Assembly: GCF_019649055.1 (NCBI RefSeq)
Contig: NW_026570377.1
Coordinates: forward strand, 124,001-188,000
Source: Paramacrobiotus metropolitanus
Taxonomy: Eukaryota > Tardigrada > Eutardigrada > Parachela > Macrobiotidae
Reading direction: 5' to 3'
Length of the DNA stretch: 64,000 bases
Shown here: positions 11,925 to 22,861 of the stretch, piece after piece
How positions within the stretch are numbered: position 1 is the stretch's first letter
Layout of the letters: each line of letters starts with the position of its first letter
The notes under the pieces: model-generated
Seen by the model: only the letters and a program-made list of their open reading frames with translations
Told to the model about the DNA's origin: nothing
The model's database searches: none
Program-made: the position numbers and the translations under genes

Positions 11925-12490
11925 TTAGCATTTGACAAAGGAGTAGGTGGCTCCCTGCAGAACACCGACAGAGGTAGCAGCAAACTGCTGGAAAGCAGTT
12001 TTGGACAGATCCAAGTGGGTTTTGGAACAGCTGGGGCATTTGTCCTTGACCGGCACTTTAATGGATTTGCCGTTGTAGGTGACGCGGACGCAGACGTTGT
12101 TGGTGCAGAAGGGGTCAACGTTGGGATTGGCGGAAGTGTACCACTGGTGACTGATGGCTACCAGGTTCTGCGTCGCAGCATTGATCTGTGTACCACACGC
12201 TCCGTATCCGGCGTCATCGTAATAAGTCAACTTTGTGCCGGAAAAGGTCTGCCCCCAGGGAATGTTGGCTTGAGCGCTTGCAACCTGCAAAATAAGGAAA
12301 TATAATTAATTTTATAATAATCTTAGGTTGCAACTTGCACCGAAGGAAATCTGTTATATAGTCTATATTCTATTTGTAATATGTGCCGCGATAAGCTGCA
12401 ATTACGACAACTGTTGAAATGTGTAAAGTGTAAACCGATGCACCGTACCATTGCAACTAAAACAAAGAGCGCGGGGCAATATGTGTCCAT
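11925..12490 (-). CDS. Secreted double-psi beta-barrel (DPBB) protein 1
   Basis: Two exons, 12449-12490 (MDTYCPALFVLVAM) and 11925-12284, joined at phase 0: signal peptide ending VASA then QANIPWG, about 133 residues in total. Mature domain: TYYDDAGYGACGTQINAA, SHQWYTSANPN, PFCTNNVCVRVTYNGKS, VPVKDKCPSCSKTHLDLS, AFQQFA, GVLQGATYSFVKC. This is the RlpA-like/barwin-type DPBB fold shared by expansins, fungal barwin-like secreted proteins and the Streptomyces papain inhibitor. Six Cys suggest three disulfides. There is no catalytic HFD motif, so lytic activity is unlikely; inhibitor or carbohydrate/protein-binding roles are possible. The family is mainly bacterial, fungal and plant, so ancient horizontal transfer is plausible. 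The single intron right after the signal peptide is shared by all copies. Confidence 0.9.
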
Positions 12491-13525
12491 GATTTTCAAA
12501 TTATACGAAAGCTTGAATTAAGATTAAAAAGCTCTTTTACGTATATTGCGGTGAACGGGGAGGAATTTAGGAAAATCACTCGGATCTAGGAAAATAAAGC
12601 GCTATAAACTTGAATGTAAATTCCGGAGCTTACTGAGCTTTATATAAGAACCACTGGTTGCGGTATGAAATGCTATACCGGAAGAAAACATCCTGAAATT
12701 GCGCGTTCGCTAGTAACAGTTTCGATAAACTGGAAGACATCCTGCATTTAGCTAAAAGTAATAGCAATATCATAAAGATAACAGAACAGACTGTAAAAAT
12801 GTAATACGTACTGTAAGGGCAAATTACAAGTGCACTGGTTACTCACCTTGAAGTCGAAATACGCACGCGTACACGGAAGGCACTTATCTCGTCAACAAGG
12901 ATTCAACAGGGATATGAAAACTAGTAAGCGGAAAACTATCTGGTAATTTTCGTAAATGTTTTGCTTTCAGTCTTGAGGTTTACGAAGTTACTCATCTTGA
13001 AAGATATCGTGGGCAGTTATCTGATGTAGAATGCGAAGTGCGAATAGACAACGCCAATTTACCGCCAAAATGAAACTGGGCGTACGTCGATCGAGAACAT
13101 AAGTACCGCATACAAATAAGTTTTAGCGGGTAAAAGTGTTAATCAAAGATCGAATTTTAACAAAAATCATTAATTTTATGCACTGAACTATATATTTAGC
13201 ATTTTCTTCGCATTTTAACATAATTTCAAAACGGGTGTTAACACACTGTGTATGGCCACGGAAGTTAGTGAATCCAACTTGCCCGATATGCGATATAAGG
13301 TACTGCAAACACGCTGATATACTTACTTTAATTTTTATCCTATAATTTCGTGACACTAATAATAGAGATACCGGTAATTAAATTCAGTAAAGCCTCTATT
13401 CAAAGTGGACAGGAAGTATTTTATTGCAGTCGTCCGTATTTGGTCGCTACGAATTCAGCTGTGCTTGAAATTGAAAGGAACGCATAATAAAACGGTACAT
13501 AAAGTAAAAATTTTTTGCGCTTGAT
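12491..13525. other. Cassette spacer; nothing coding recognised
   Basis: Parts align with the 19550-20720 interval of the second cassette (for example TATAAACTTGAATGT near 12604 and GGTATGAAATGCT near 12662), so it is duplicated non-coding DNA and DPBB promoter region. No open frame resembles a known family. Confidence 0.5.
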
Positions 13526-14056
13526 TAGCCACGTACAAACGGGAATTTGCTCCATGCAGGTGAGCATTAAAGTTGTCGGACAGCTTCTGCACAGCCGGTG
13601 TTGGGCCAGTCGCTATGGCAGCCTACGAGTATGGCAGCCAGCGACAGTCCCGCTTCCGGTGTGCTGACTCACACCGAGTCGCACTCGCTGTCGAGCGCTA
13701 GATCGGCCTCGACTCAGGCAGCTTTCCGCCCAGCCTTACGTCTCGGCCAATCATCGGCCTCGATGTAGGTGGAGCCACGCCCCACTTCCACATCTCGGCC
13801 TATCAGCGTTCGTTCGCTCGTGTTGGATCTGCCCAGTATGCCGCATAGGCTTTTTCCATGCTTTGGCTCGATATGCCGTTCATTTCTATTTCACTAGCAT
13901 TATCATTTTCACTGTACTTTCACGATACTGCTCGCACCTCGAGCCTTTGTGTGTTGGTTCTTCACTTTATTGCTATCACAATAAAGCCTTCTCTCACTAT
14001 CGTGAGCCTTTGTTCGCCAGCTGTCACACCGGTTTGGAAAGAATCAAATGCGCACG
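13526..14056 (-). pseudogene. C-terminal DPBB relic split by an LTR
   Basis: 13526-13598 and 14033-14056 together match the 3' end of the DPBB relic at 20722-20820 (shared strings AATTTGCTCCATGCAGG and GGTTTGGAAAGAATCAAATG). The frame is broken and only the last ~30 codons remain. The 430 bp between the halves is the solo LTR listed separately; similarity stops at about 14056. Confidence 0.75.
13599..14028. mobile_element. Solo LTR, 430 bp, 4-bp target duplication
   Basis: Begins TGTTGGGCC, ends CTGTCACA, and is flanked by CCGG on both sides (13595-13598 and 14029-14032). The paralogous copy has the uninterrupted site AGCCGGTTTGG (CCGG at 20793-20796), so the insertion boundary is exact to the base. 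AATAAA occurs at about 13980 near the 3' end, as in an LTR polyadenylation region. The first half is markedly GC-rich. No internal retrotransposon genes are present, so I infer recombination between LTRs of a Gypsy or BEL/Pao-type element. Confidence 0.8.
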
Positions 14057-14289
14057 ATTAGTACTTTTTTCTGACATTTAACAAGACAAAGCCCAAAACA
14101 ATTTTCTCAAAGCTTGAAAAAAGGACAGTTTTTAAATTATCGTAAACTTTTTATATTATATTATTATAATAAACGCGAAATTGAATGTTTATGAGAAAAA
14201 GCTGCAGAGCAGTTCTGTATTAGATCTGATGGCTCTCGACAAAATTTAGATTTTTTTAAGAAAAATTTTTAAGAACAATTCGAAATTGA

Positions 14290-14990
14290 GCAATTTAATG
14301 GGGGAACGTGAGCGGATGCACTGTTAGTCGTCGGACGAATACTGGAAATGCCCTGGAATTCGGAAATATATGTTAAAGGATGTCACCACTCACGAAATCT
14401 TTATGGAGTGGGACTCCCTTTTTGGTTATTTAAATCGATAAAAAAATATTCGAAAAGTCTATACCCTTAACCCAACTCGTCGCAATATTAATGAACAAAA
14501 AGAAATTAAGGTTATTGTACGTACTGAATCTTCGAATAAATTCGATTAGATTTCTTGAACAACGAATACTGCTATGCATGCGAGTATAGGAAGTCACTAA
14601 TTATAGGTACTTTAATTGTGTCTCAGCCGATCAACTAACTGTGCATACAATACAGAAAACACCATAAAACTATAACAAAAAAATCTCGTTAAGTTTATCC
14701 GCGCCTTCCATGGTGGCCAGCCCCGACGCCGCATCCCCACGTTGTATTTCTATCGGTGTCACTAGTACGTACAATTTACATCAGTGCCACATAAAATTTT
14801 ACAGTTCGTTACCAGTGGAGTAATTTACGAACAAAGATATCAATCAGGTCACAAAGAAGTTTAACGGAAAATGCGGAGAAATACTGCACTTAAGGAAATA
14901 TTGAAACACAAAAGTTGAAACAGACACAGTAGTGTATACTTTGTATGCACAACTTTTCGAATGTGAGTTTAATGCAGTCAGCGCAAAACA
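14290..14990 (-). pseudogene. Displaced copy of the 5' end of the LolA-like gene
   Basis: 14310-14440 aligns with 32700-32830, the signal-peptide part of exon 1 and upstream leader of the LolA-like gene (shared AGCGGATGCACT, TCTTTATGGAGTG and GACTCC strings). 14805-14960 aligns with that gene's upstream region at 32997-33150 (ACAGTTCGTTACCAG, AGGTCACAAAGAA). The frame is interrupted and no later exons follow. A segmental fragment inserted between two lipocalin cassettes, 18 kb from its source. Confidence 0.75.
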
Positions 14991-15695
14991 CCCAATTGTC
15001 TACTTATCTGGAAGCGGCAATTTTAAGATAACCCGAGCAAATATATATATATAAAACATTTTATTATGCTTCATTTAGATACCAAATATGGCTTTTGCAC
15101 ATTTTTTTCTTTTTTTAGATTTTTAAACACTTGCAGAAAAAATATACCTGCCTTCTTAGACCAGATTCAGTTTCTGGAATGCAGTATTTACACAAATGAC
15201 ACCTTGTTGCATTCGGGTAAATTTGCGCCAGACACAAAAAATTTCAGCTTTTGAGAAATTCCGCTAGTAGGTACCCAGCAGGTATAAAACAGTAGATAGT
15301 AGGTACCTTTGCCTAAATGCCCGTGAAACATCCGTTTTTTTCTGTCAACTACAATAGCGCCTGTGGAAACAAGAACACGCTTGAACGTAGGGTTTTTTAA
15401 CATCAGTACTTGTACAAGGACAGCACACAGGAGTGTAGCTCGCTTATCAAACATTACGAGTAATCTTAATTGTACCGGCTCAAGACATTCCTACCCTATT
15501 CCCCTTTAATTTCTTAGATTCTCAAAACAAAACAATACATCAAAAGCAGGTACCGGCGTCAGATTTGCATGTACCGCATTAACGAGAACATTTATAAATC
15601 TTCTTTTACCATAAAGATATCAGTAAATCTGATAAGCGGTACACCATGATCATCAAGCTGACGGGTCCTGAACAATTACGATGCTTCAGTTTTAT
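14991..15695. other. Spacer before lipocalin 3
   Basis: An ATG-started minus-strand frame at 15188-15454 begins MFDKRATLLCAVLVQV, faintly signal-like, but has no recognisable domain or paralog. 15470-15690 matches 8085-8299 and belongs to the duplicated unit. Confidence 0.4.
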
Positions 15696-18400
15696 CTATG
15701 CCGAGGTAGCTTGCTTGAGGCCCTGGACGGCCTTGGCAATGCATGCAGTGGGTTCGGCAAATTTGCAGGCTGGTTTGGAATCGATGAATTTGATCTGGGG
15801 AACGTCCTTGACACTGCAGCCGTACTTGCTCAGGAAACCGTCGATGATCTTGTCAAATTTGTCCTTATCGGCTTGCGACAATTTTGTCGGCCGGGTGCGG
15901 GTGCTGGCGTAAACGAAAGGCTTTTCGCATACGCTGGTTTTGGTGTTGGGTACAATGCAACCGTAATCCAGCGCGAAATTATCGTCGTAGTATAAACCAT
16001 TCATATTGTTCAAAACTACGAGTAGAAAAAATGCGTAGTATGGTATATAATCTTATATGTGGTGGTGCGAGTATCTGTATCTAGTATTTATAATTACATA
16101 TATATTCTATATATGTCGAAGTATTCATATGAAATATATTTATATGTAGTATAGTATGATTATTATGTTTTAATTAGCGTTAAATACGCTGTTACAGCGT
16201 ATATAATGCGTTGAAAAATGGCATCGAAAATAGACAATTACCGGGCATGGGTTCGCCGGTAGTCATAACGTCAAACCCAATCTGGGCTCCGTTGGCGCCC
16301 ACAGCGCCCGTCCAGAAACCGTTGCGGCAGGTGGTATCCTTTTCGCCGTTGTACTGCGAATACTGAATCCACTGCCATTGAGCGGCAATCGCACTCAGCG
16401 GCAATTCGCCCAGGCCGATGTTGTTGACGTTGTACATCTGGTTAACTGAGTCTGGCTCGTCGGCGTACAGCTTGCGATAGATGTGCCATTGTCCAACAAC
16501 CTAGTGAGTTACAATAATTTCAAAAAAATTAAATTTAATGTCATTTATTTTATTAATTATGAGAAGCTAATCGGCCGCGTCTGCAGAGGAGGATGGTACC
16601 TTTTTTGGCTCATGCTTCTTTTCGCCGGGAATGACCAACGGCCACTTGCATTTGCTGTTAGTCGCCGCCGTGACCTTTTTGGCGCTGGGCTTAACCGTGA
16701 TCTCAGCCAGCCCTTTGACCATTCGGGTTGTGCAGTCGGGAGCCGGTGTGAAGTCGCAGAAGGCCTCCGGCTTGTATTCCACTTTGGGGATATCAGTGGC
16801 TTTAATGCAGTTAAGCGAGAACATGACGTCGATGAGTTTGTCGAAGTCGGCCTGCTTCTGCGCGGTTAGGTCTTCCGGTTTGATGCGGGTGTCCACGTGG
16901 ATTACCGGCTGGTCGCAAGTGGACGCCACGACGTCCTTGTTGTTCTTCTTGAAGCACCCATACTCGATCGTGAGCTCTTTGTTGTCGGTGTAGACCAACG
17001 CCAGGTTTTGAGGATCTGAAAAGGGGTAGCTATTGTGATTAAAAGCGATAAACGACTTACCGGCATTGTACATGAAACGTCCGCAGCTTAATTTACGATA
17101 GCGTTTTGAATAAAATCAGTGAGGTAAAACCGGGTTTTTTCTACAATTATGGTTCGTGTCAAAGTTAATAAGTACAACACTTATTTCAGGAGAATTGTAC
17201 AACATACAGTATTTTTACCTTTGCGTCAGCGAAACTGCAACATGCAACATTTTAGGATACAAGTTACAGATGCAAATTATTTGATTATATGAAAATTATT
17301 GGAAAGGCTGGGAACATCTGTCTCATTCTGTTCCAACAGAATGCAGATAATAACACCTGCAAATCCTAGCATGCATGCGTAGCAAAGAATTGCGGCTCGA
17401 GGCAACCACAAATCTCGAAGACGCACCTTGGCACTAGAGTGGTAATTAATTTGGTGCAGCAACTAATATTAAAAAAATTGAACAAAAATTAGACCGGAAT
17501 ATCGACAGAAAAAATCTGGCAAACTAGCACATAATTATGGCTCGGGGAAATAAGTCAGATAACCGCAAAGATGTACTTGCGCGCTACTATCTTTTAAAAA
17601 CTGTTAATGCAAACGATTAATATTACCAAACGTCAGCACCACTAGGCCAGCGGTATACGAATATTCACCTGCTGTTGCCTTAATGAAAAAAGATAACATT
17701 TGTAATTATACCGGTTGCACAGTGAACCCTTACGAATAAGGTAGTCATCGTCGGCGGAAAGACCGTATCCAACCTTTCGGCCGGAATTGGAGTACATGGC
17801 CATATAATAATCGGCGTGGCATTTTCCGTCGTTGGTCTTATACGCCGTCGTGGTCCAGTAGGCTTGGGCGGGATCGTTGGTCAGCGGAGTCGTGGTGGGT
17901 CCGATGAGGGTGACATTCACGCGAACGTTGGTAACCGGCTTCTTGCTGGCGTCAAGGGAGCGGTAGCGATACCAAATTCCACCCGACTAGCAAACGGACG
18001 CATATTACGTTGTGCATAGTAATGCATTTCGTTAGTTTATCGTGATCTGGTACAAAATAACGCAAATTTAGGCAAAATGCAAAAAATGTATGTACCGTTT
18101 CCGGTTTGGCGTCGGCAAATGTTGACATGAGGTAGGGAAACCTCTTTTCAGTGCATTTCTGCGCCGAAACCACGACGCTGAGGAAGCACGCTGCAATAAA
18201 TGTGCAGTTTAGTAATCTTTACAGCCATTTCCCGTAGCCGGTTCAAAAACTAAAAGTTTAGGTAATGGTAATGGTTTATGTAATGGTTTAGTTTAGGTAA
18301 GTTTAGCTTAGGTAATGGTTTAGGTTTAGGTAAACTAAAAGTTTAGGTAAAGTCAATACTCTACAGACTAGCAGATACCTGCAAGAATAATGTATCTCAT
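15696..18400 (-). CDS. Two-domain secreted lipocalin 3
   Basis: Exons in transcript order: 18379-18400, 18096-18190, 17734-17986, 16600-17015, 16242-16500 and 15696-16015; phases all match (22+95+253+416+259+320 bp, about 454 residues). Signal peptide MRYIILAACFLSVVVSA, then QKCTEKRFPYLM. Domain 1: GIWYRYRSLD, YTDNKELTIEYGC, DTRIKPEDL. Domain 2: GQWHIYRKL, LYYDDNFALDYGC, STRTRPTKL. Exon lengths and sequence are nearly the same as lipocalin 2, so the two are recent duplicates; exons 3 and 5 occupy equivalent positions, showing that the two-domain form arose by internal exon duplication. Domain 2 has YYDD/YYDN instead of the canonical TD. Predicted secreted carrier or sequestering protein; ligand unknown. 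Confidence 0.9.
18251..18350. repeat. Degenerate GGTTTAGGTAA minisatellite in lipocalin 3 intron
   Basis: Imperfect repeats of TTTAGGTAATGG and GTTTAGGTAA in intron 1 of lipocalin 3. Absent from the matching intron of lipocalin 2, so it expanded after duplication. Confidence 0.8.
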
Positions 18401-19006
18401 GTTCAATGCAGTAGATTCACCGACCGACCAACTCCACAAGCCAGACTAAGTTACTGTCACGGTTTTTCGATGGAAGCCCAAACTGCTTTTATATGCTTTT
18501 AAAATAATATCGCCATCGGCATTTGAATTTCAGAGGCATTAAACTATTCTCAAATAGCAGCAGTGTTACTTTAGCCTCGAGTCCAGTGTTGTCTTAACGT
18601 GTCCGTAAATTGTAAATTGCGGTGCCATCTTTTGCTTTGGACAAGTACGTCTTTTTTATACCTTCTAAATTTTTTATAAAATCCTGTTTTGGTTTGTTGC
18701 ATCTATTAATTGGTTGAAACTGCAAATCATGTGAGTTCCACACGATTTTGCAGAACTTATATGTTAATGACAGTACAGTTGTAGTAGACTATAAGAACAA
18801 CTAAAATTCTGTGTCTCAAAAATATATAAGTATATGGTCATAAGTTACAAGTCTGTCGTTGCTTCAATTTTTATGTTTGTTATGCTAAACAGATGCGCAA
18901 ATAAAAAGAATCACAGATACATACATAATTCAAACGTAACAACTGGAAAGACTTTGAAGCGTATATCGCGTATGTGTTAAGTAACATCAAAATTTGTGCT
19001 TTTAAT
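18401..19006. other. Intergenic, lipocalin 3 promoter side
   Basis: Aligns with 10923-11731 of the other cassette minus the 215-bp LTR. No gene seen. Confidence 0.55.
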
Positions 19007-19548
19007 TTAGCATTTAACAAAGGAGTAGGTGGCTCCTTGCAGAACACCAACAGAGGTAGGGGCAAACTGCTGGAAAGCAGTTTTGGACAGATCCAAGTGG
19101 GTTTTGGAACAGCTGGGGCATTTGTCCTTGACCGGCACCGTGATGGATTTGCCGTTGTATGTGACGCGGACGCAGACGTTGTTGGTGCAGAAGGGGTCAA
19201 CGTTGGGATTGGCGGAAGTGTACCACTGGTGACTGATGGCTACCAGGTTCTGCGAGGCAGCATTGATTTGTGTGCCACACGCTCCGTATCCGGCGTCATC
19301 GTAATAGGTCAACTTCGTGCCGGAAAAGGTCTGCCCCCAGGGAATGTTGGCTTGAGCACTTGCAACCTGCAATAAGGGAGTGCAACTGATTTCAAAATAT
19401 TCCCTGGTTGCAATGAAGGAAATATTATGTTATAGTCTATTTTTAATATGTACCGATTAGCTAAAATTACGACGATTGTTGAATTATATAAACCGATGTA
19501 CCGTACCATTGCAACTAAAACAAAGAGCGCTCCGCAGTATGTATTCAT
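19007..19548 (-). CDS. Secreted double-psi beta-barrel (DPBB) protein 2
   Basis: Two exons, 19507-19548 (MNTYCGALFVLVAM) and 19007-19366, phase 0, about 133 residues, signal peptide ending VASA/QANIPWG. Nearly identical to DPBB 1 (differences include NAASQNL for NAATQNL and SITVPVK for SIKVPVK). The same motifs are intact: GACGTQ, PFCTNNVCVRV, DKCPSCSKTHLDLS and GATYSFVKC. The close match to DPBB 1, together with the matching flanks, places this copy in the duplicated cassette. Role as for DPBB 1: a non-lytic, disulfide-bonded barrel, possibly a protease inhibitor. Confidence 0.9.
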
Positions 19549-20721
19549 GGTTTCGGAATGTGCGAAAGCTTGAACTGAGGGTAATTACTCCTATACTTAA
19601 TTGCAGTGAACGAGTAGAAACTCAGAAAGATCAGTCGGGTCTAGGGAAATGAAGCAATATAAACTTGAATGTGAATTCTGGAGTTAATCTTGTACTGATT
19701 TTGAGCTTTATATATGGACTATCGGTTTGCGGTATGGATTGCTGTACCGGAAAAAAGCATCCTGAATTTGCGCGTTTGCTACTAATAACATCTGATAAAC
19801 TCGGAGACATCCCGCATTTGGCGGAGATTAGTAACAGTTCTAGAATATAAAGATAACACCACAGATTGTAAGAACGTAATAAGTGCAAATTAATATACTC
19901 TTATTACTCACCTTTAAGTCGGAATATGGACGCATACACTGAAAGCGTGTACGATTTTACTCGTATTGTATGTGCGTCCATAGTTATCTCGTCAACAAGG
20001 ATTCACTGGGGTCCGAAAATCAGTAAGCGGAAAACCATCTGGTAATTTCCGTAAATATTTTGCGCTTGATTCAATCTTGACGTTTAATGAGTTACTAATC
20101 TTGAGAGATATCTCGGGCAGCTATGTGATGTGCGAAATACGAACAAACAACGCTAAACTGGCGTGTGCGAGAACATGTACTGTACCGCACACAGATTTTA
20201 ACGGGTAAGAGCGTTAATCAGAAGTCAAATTTTAGCAACCTCTGTCTTCCAATTTGACAAATTTGGAATATTTTATAATATTAACATGTCAGTTTCATCC
20301 GATTGTTTTCATTGGTGTAAATATGAAGCTGTTATTATTACTGATAGATACAGACAGTTATTTATATTAATCAAAGGAATCGACTTGATACAACCTTTGG
20401 ATTCCGGTCTGTTTGCTGCAGCTTTTGCTTAACAGCTTTTTTTGCATACTTACTACAGCCAGATGATTTATATTCATCTACTGGGTAGGTATTTAGACGT
20501 CGGTACCAGTGCGAAAACGGACTGGTTCTGCAACTTCCCCCTGGAAGGTGTAGGTGCAAAAAAATTCCAAAGATAATTAAGTTTGAGTGAAGACAGTATT
20601 TTACTGAAATTTTCAGTATTTGGTCGCTACAATTTAGCGGCTTACCGTTCCGGATAATGAAACAGTGAGCGACAAATACGTATGTATATGAAGCACAGAA
20701 CATAAGAAATTTTCGCGCTTA
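19549..20721. other. Cassette spacer; nothing coding recognised
   Basis: Corresponds to 12491-13525 of the other cassette, with many small differences. No conserved exon seen. Confidence 0.5.
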
Positions 20722-21281
20722 TTAGAAGCGCACGAACGAGAAATTTGCTCCATGCAGGATAACATTAAAGTTATTGGACAGTTTCTGGAAAGCCGGTTTG
20801 GAAAGAATCAAATGTGTTTTCGAACAGATAAGAAATCTGTTCTTGACCGGCACATTGATGGAATCGGCGTTGCAGCTGACGTGGATGTAGACATTGTCCG
20901 TACAAAAAGATCAACCAAGGTCAAGAATTGAGAGCTGCTAAACACGAGGTCCTGTCGGCCAGCCTGGCCCGTACAGTCCATCCCCATAGTAAAAGGTCGG
21001 CTGCGCACCGGTAAAAGTTTCACCCCAGGGAAGTTTGGCTTGAGCACTGACAAACTGCGAGAAGACACCATAATTATAGCCTTAAATAGATTTTCGAAAA
21101 CTCACCGAATGCAAAGAATGTGGTCGACTTACTCGGCGAAGTTGTCATTAACAAGCACATCGCTAAGAAAATGTAAACCTTTTTAAAGTATTATATGTTT
21201 CATGTATAACTTTGTAATTACATACATGGGTACTATTGCCACCGCAACAATAATTAGTGCGCAGCGACAGTATACGTCCAT
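20722..21281 (-). pseudogene. Decayed DPBB gene
   Basis: Both exons of a DPBB gene are traceable: the signal exon (ATG at 21281, MDVYCRCALIIVAVA) and a second exon opening FVSAQAKLPWGETFTGAQ. In-frame TAG after about 38 codons, then a frameshift; the rest reads FCTDNVYIHV, VPVKNRFLICSKTHL, KPAFQKL and GANFSFVRF. The CPSC motif has become FLIC and the last Cys is Phe. Clearly a dead paralog, older than the DPBB 1/2 split because a fragment of it exists in the other cassette too. Confidence 0.85.
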
Positions 21282-21904
21282 GGTTTCTGTAAGGGATAAG
21301 CAGTTTTATTATTGCGAAATTAATAATAATGCAACGTAGAATGATAGTCTGATTAACGAAATCACATGGCTAATGAATGCAGTCTGTAAGTGAATTCACC
21401 AAGGGCATTCAACTTTTGAAGGGTTTGGCGCTAGATTGTAAATTTTTGTTTCGGGAAGTACTTCCCGATACCGATTCTCGATGTTGACGTCACATTTATT
21501 TTCGGGATGTCATCCCAATTTCATTTTCATACACAGTACCTACTCTGTATTGTAGAATATAGAATTCTCTATGTTATGTTTTATTAACATAACTATTCTA
21601 CAAAAATATCCGTATAGATGACTGGTGTGCGACCAAACAGAGATCTAGATCGATAAACCAATAATTATTAGCGTTGATGCTGCCAGTGTTGTTACGTAAG
21701 TATATGTGTTAAGCCGTTAACATTCGTTTTGTTTTCTCTGTACAGTGTACAGGTATCGAATCATTAATGATTTTGTTTTCTCGTACAAAGTGCATAAAAG
21801 TTTTTAAATTTCATGAGCATTTCCAACATGTAAACGCAAAATTAAATAATATTAACAAAAGTTTCAGAAAATTAAAATAAGTATAAAAAATCGCAGACGG
21901 GACA
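21282..21904. other. Spacer between DPBB relic and catalase-like gene
   Basis: AT-rich. Contains short palindromes such as CGGGAAGTACTTCCCG near 21454 and an inverted TATGTT...AACATA near 21570. No gene recognised. Confidence 0.45.
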
Positions 21905-22861
21905 TCAACACCGCTTGAAAGGATGCTGGAACAACAGATGATTATCACCATAATCGGACGCCACAAACTGTGTCTCTAAAGTGACTTGACCAATCAGCTG
22001 GTCCGTCGCGTTTTGCGTCGGCCTGGCGTACACAGCATACAATAAGCGTCCGGCCGGAATTTTCGCCAAATTCACTCGAAAATCCGTCGTGTCATTGGCC
22101 GGCTCAGCGTTATCCGGATTGGGCACCAGCGTGTAGATCAGCGGCGGATACGGATAACTCACGCTCTGCCCATCTTGCTGTACTGAGGCAGCCGACAAAA
22201 AGGGCAATTTATTCTCATCCAGCGGCTGATTGCACGGACCACCGGGCAAAATTTTAATCGTCTGTCGCGATGCATTGACCAAATTTTCCGTCATCGGACT
22301 GAGACTACTGGGAATGGGTATCCAATTGCTAAAGTTATGCAAGAAAAAGTTGTGATTGGATCCCTGGCCAGCCAATCCGGTGACCATGTCCTGCGCGAAC
22401 ATATTCACCGATGCCTGTCCATCAATGAAGATCTTCATGGCAAAACCGGGAATAATCGCCGTCATATCCAAGTTCAGCCAGGATAAACGGACCAGGCCGA
22501 TGTTCTCGCTCATCCCTTTGAAGATGCCGGTGTAGGGCGACTGGGGCAGCAGGGAGAAGAGCACTTTGGCCACGACGCCAAAGTGGTGGATGATCTTGTT
22601 GCGACCCGGGGGGAATTCATCCGACTGGATGGTGAAGGCTTTCTCCGTGTAGTTCGGATTGAGGGTCAATGGCAGGGTTGTGTTGGAGTCAAAATCCTGC
22701 GTGGGGAGGGCCTTGTTGGGAAGATAACTGGAGTTTAAAATATTATTCCATATCCAGGCTTGTTTGTCCACTGCGGACATGGAAACGTAATTATCAGGCA
22801 GTGCATTTAGAACGAATAAGATACAGGAACAGAATAATACGGTTACAAATACAGCGCGCAT
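21905..22861 (-). CDS. Secreted catalase-fold-like protein
   Basis: Single exon, 318 residues from ATG at 22861. A hydrophobic signal peptide (MRAVFVTVLFCSCILFVLNA) precedes LPDNYVSMS. The middle (about residues 75-170) carries KIIHHFGVVAKVLFSLLPQ, SPYTGIFKG, GLVRLSW, PGFAMKIFIDGQASVNMFAQ and NFFLHNFSNWIP, a pattern that resembles the N-terminal barrel of the heme-dependent catalase superfamily. The classical catalase heme-Tyr helix and a full-length fold are not seen, so peroxide dismutation should not be assumed. A relic lies at 7400-7728. Several N-glycosylation sites (NSS, NTT, NYT, NFS, NAS, NDT, NAT) fit secretion. Fold assignment is from pattern memory and moderate; the gene itself is clear. 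The start is chosen because the signal peptide follows it directly. Confidence 0.7.
   Translation of the reverse strand: MRAVFVTVLFCSCILFVLNALPDNYVSMSAVDKQAWIWNNILNSSYLPNKALPTQDFDSNTTLPLTLNPNYTEKAFTIQSDEFPPGRNKIIHHFGVVAKVLFSLLPQSPYTGIFKGMSENIGLVRLSWLNLDMTAIIPGFAMKIFIDGQASVNMFAQDMVTGLAGQGSNHNFFLHNFSNWIPIPSSLSPMTENLVNASRQTIKILPGGPCNQPLDENKLPFLSAASVQQDGQSVSYPYPPLIYTLVPNPDNAEPANDTTDFRVNLAKIPAGRLLYAVYARPTQNATDQLIGQVTLETQFVASDYGDNHLLFQHPFKRC

Noticed and set aside
18251-18350. Telomere-like repeat (GGTTTAGGTAA)
   Set aside because: Units are irregular (mixed TAATGG and GTTTAGG) and confined to 100 bp of an intron, so an ordinary minisatellite is more likely.
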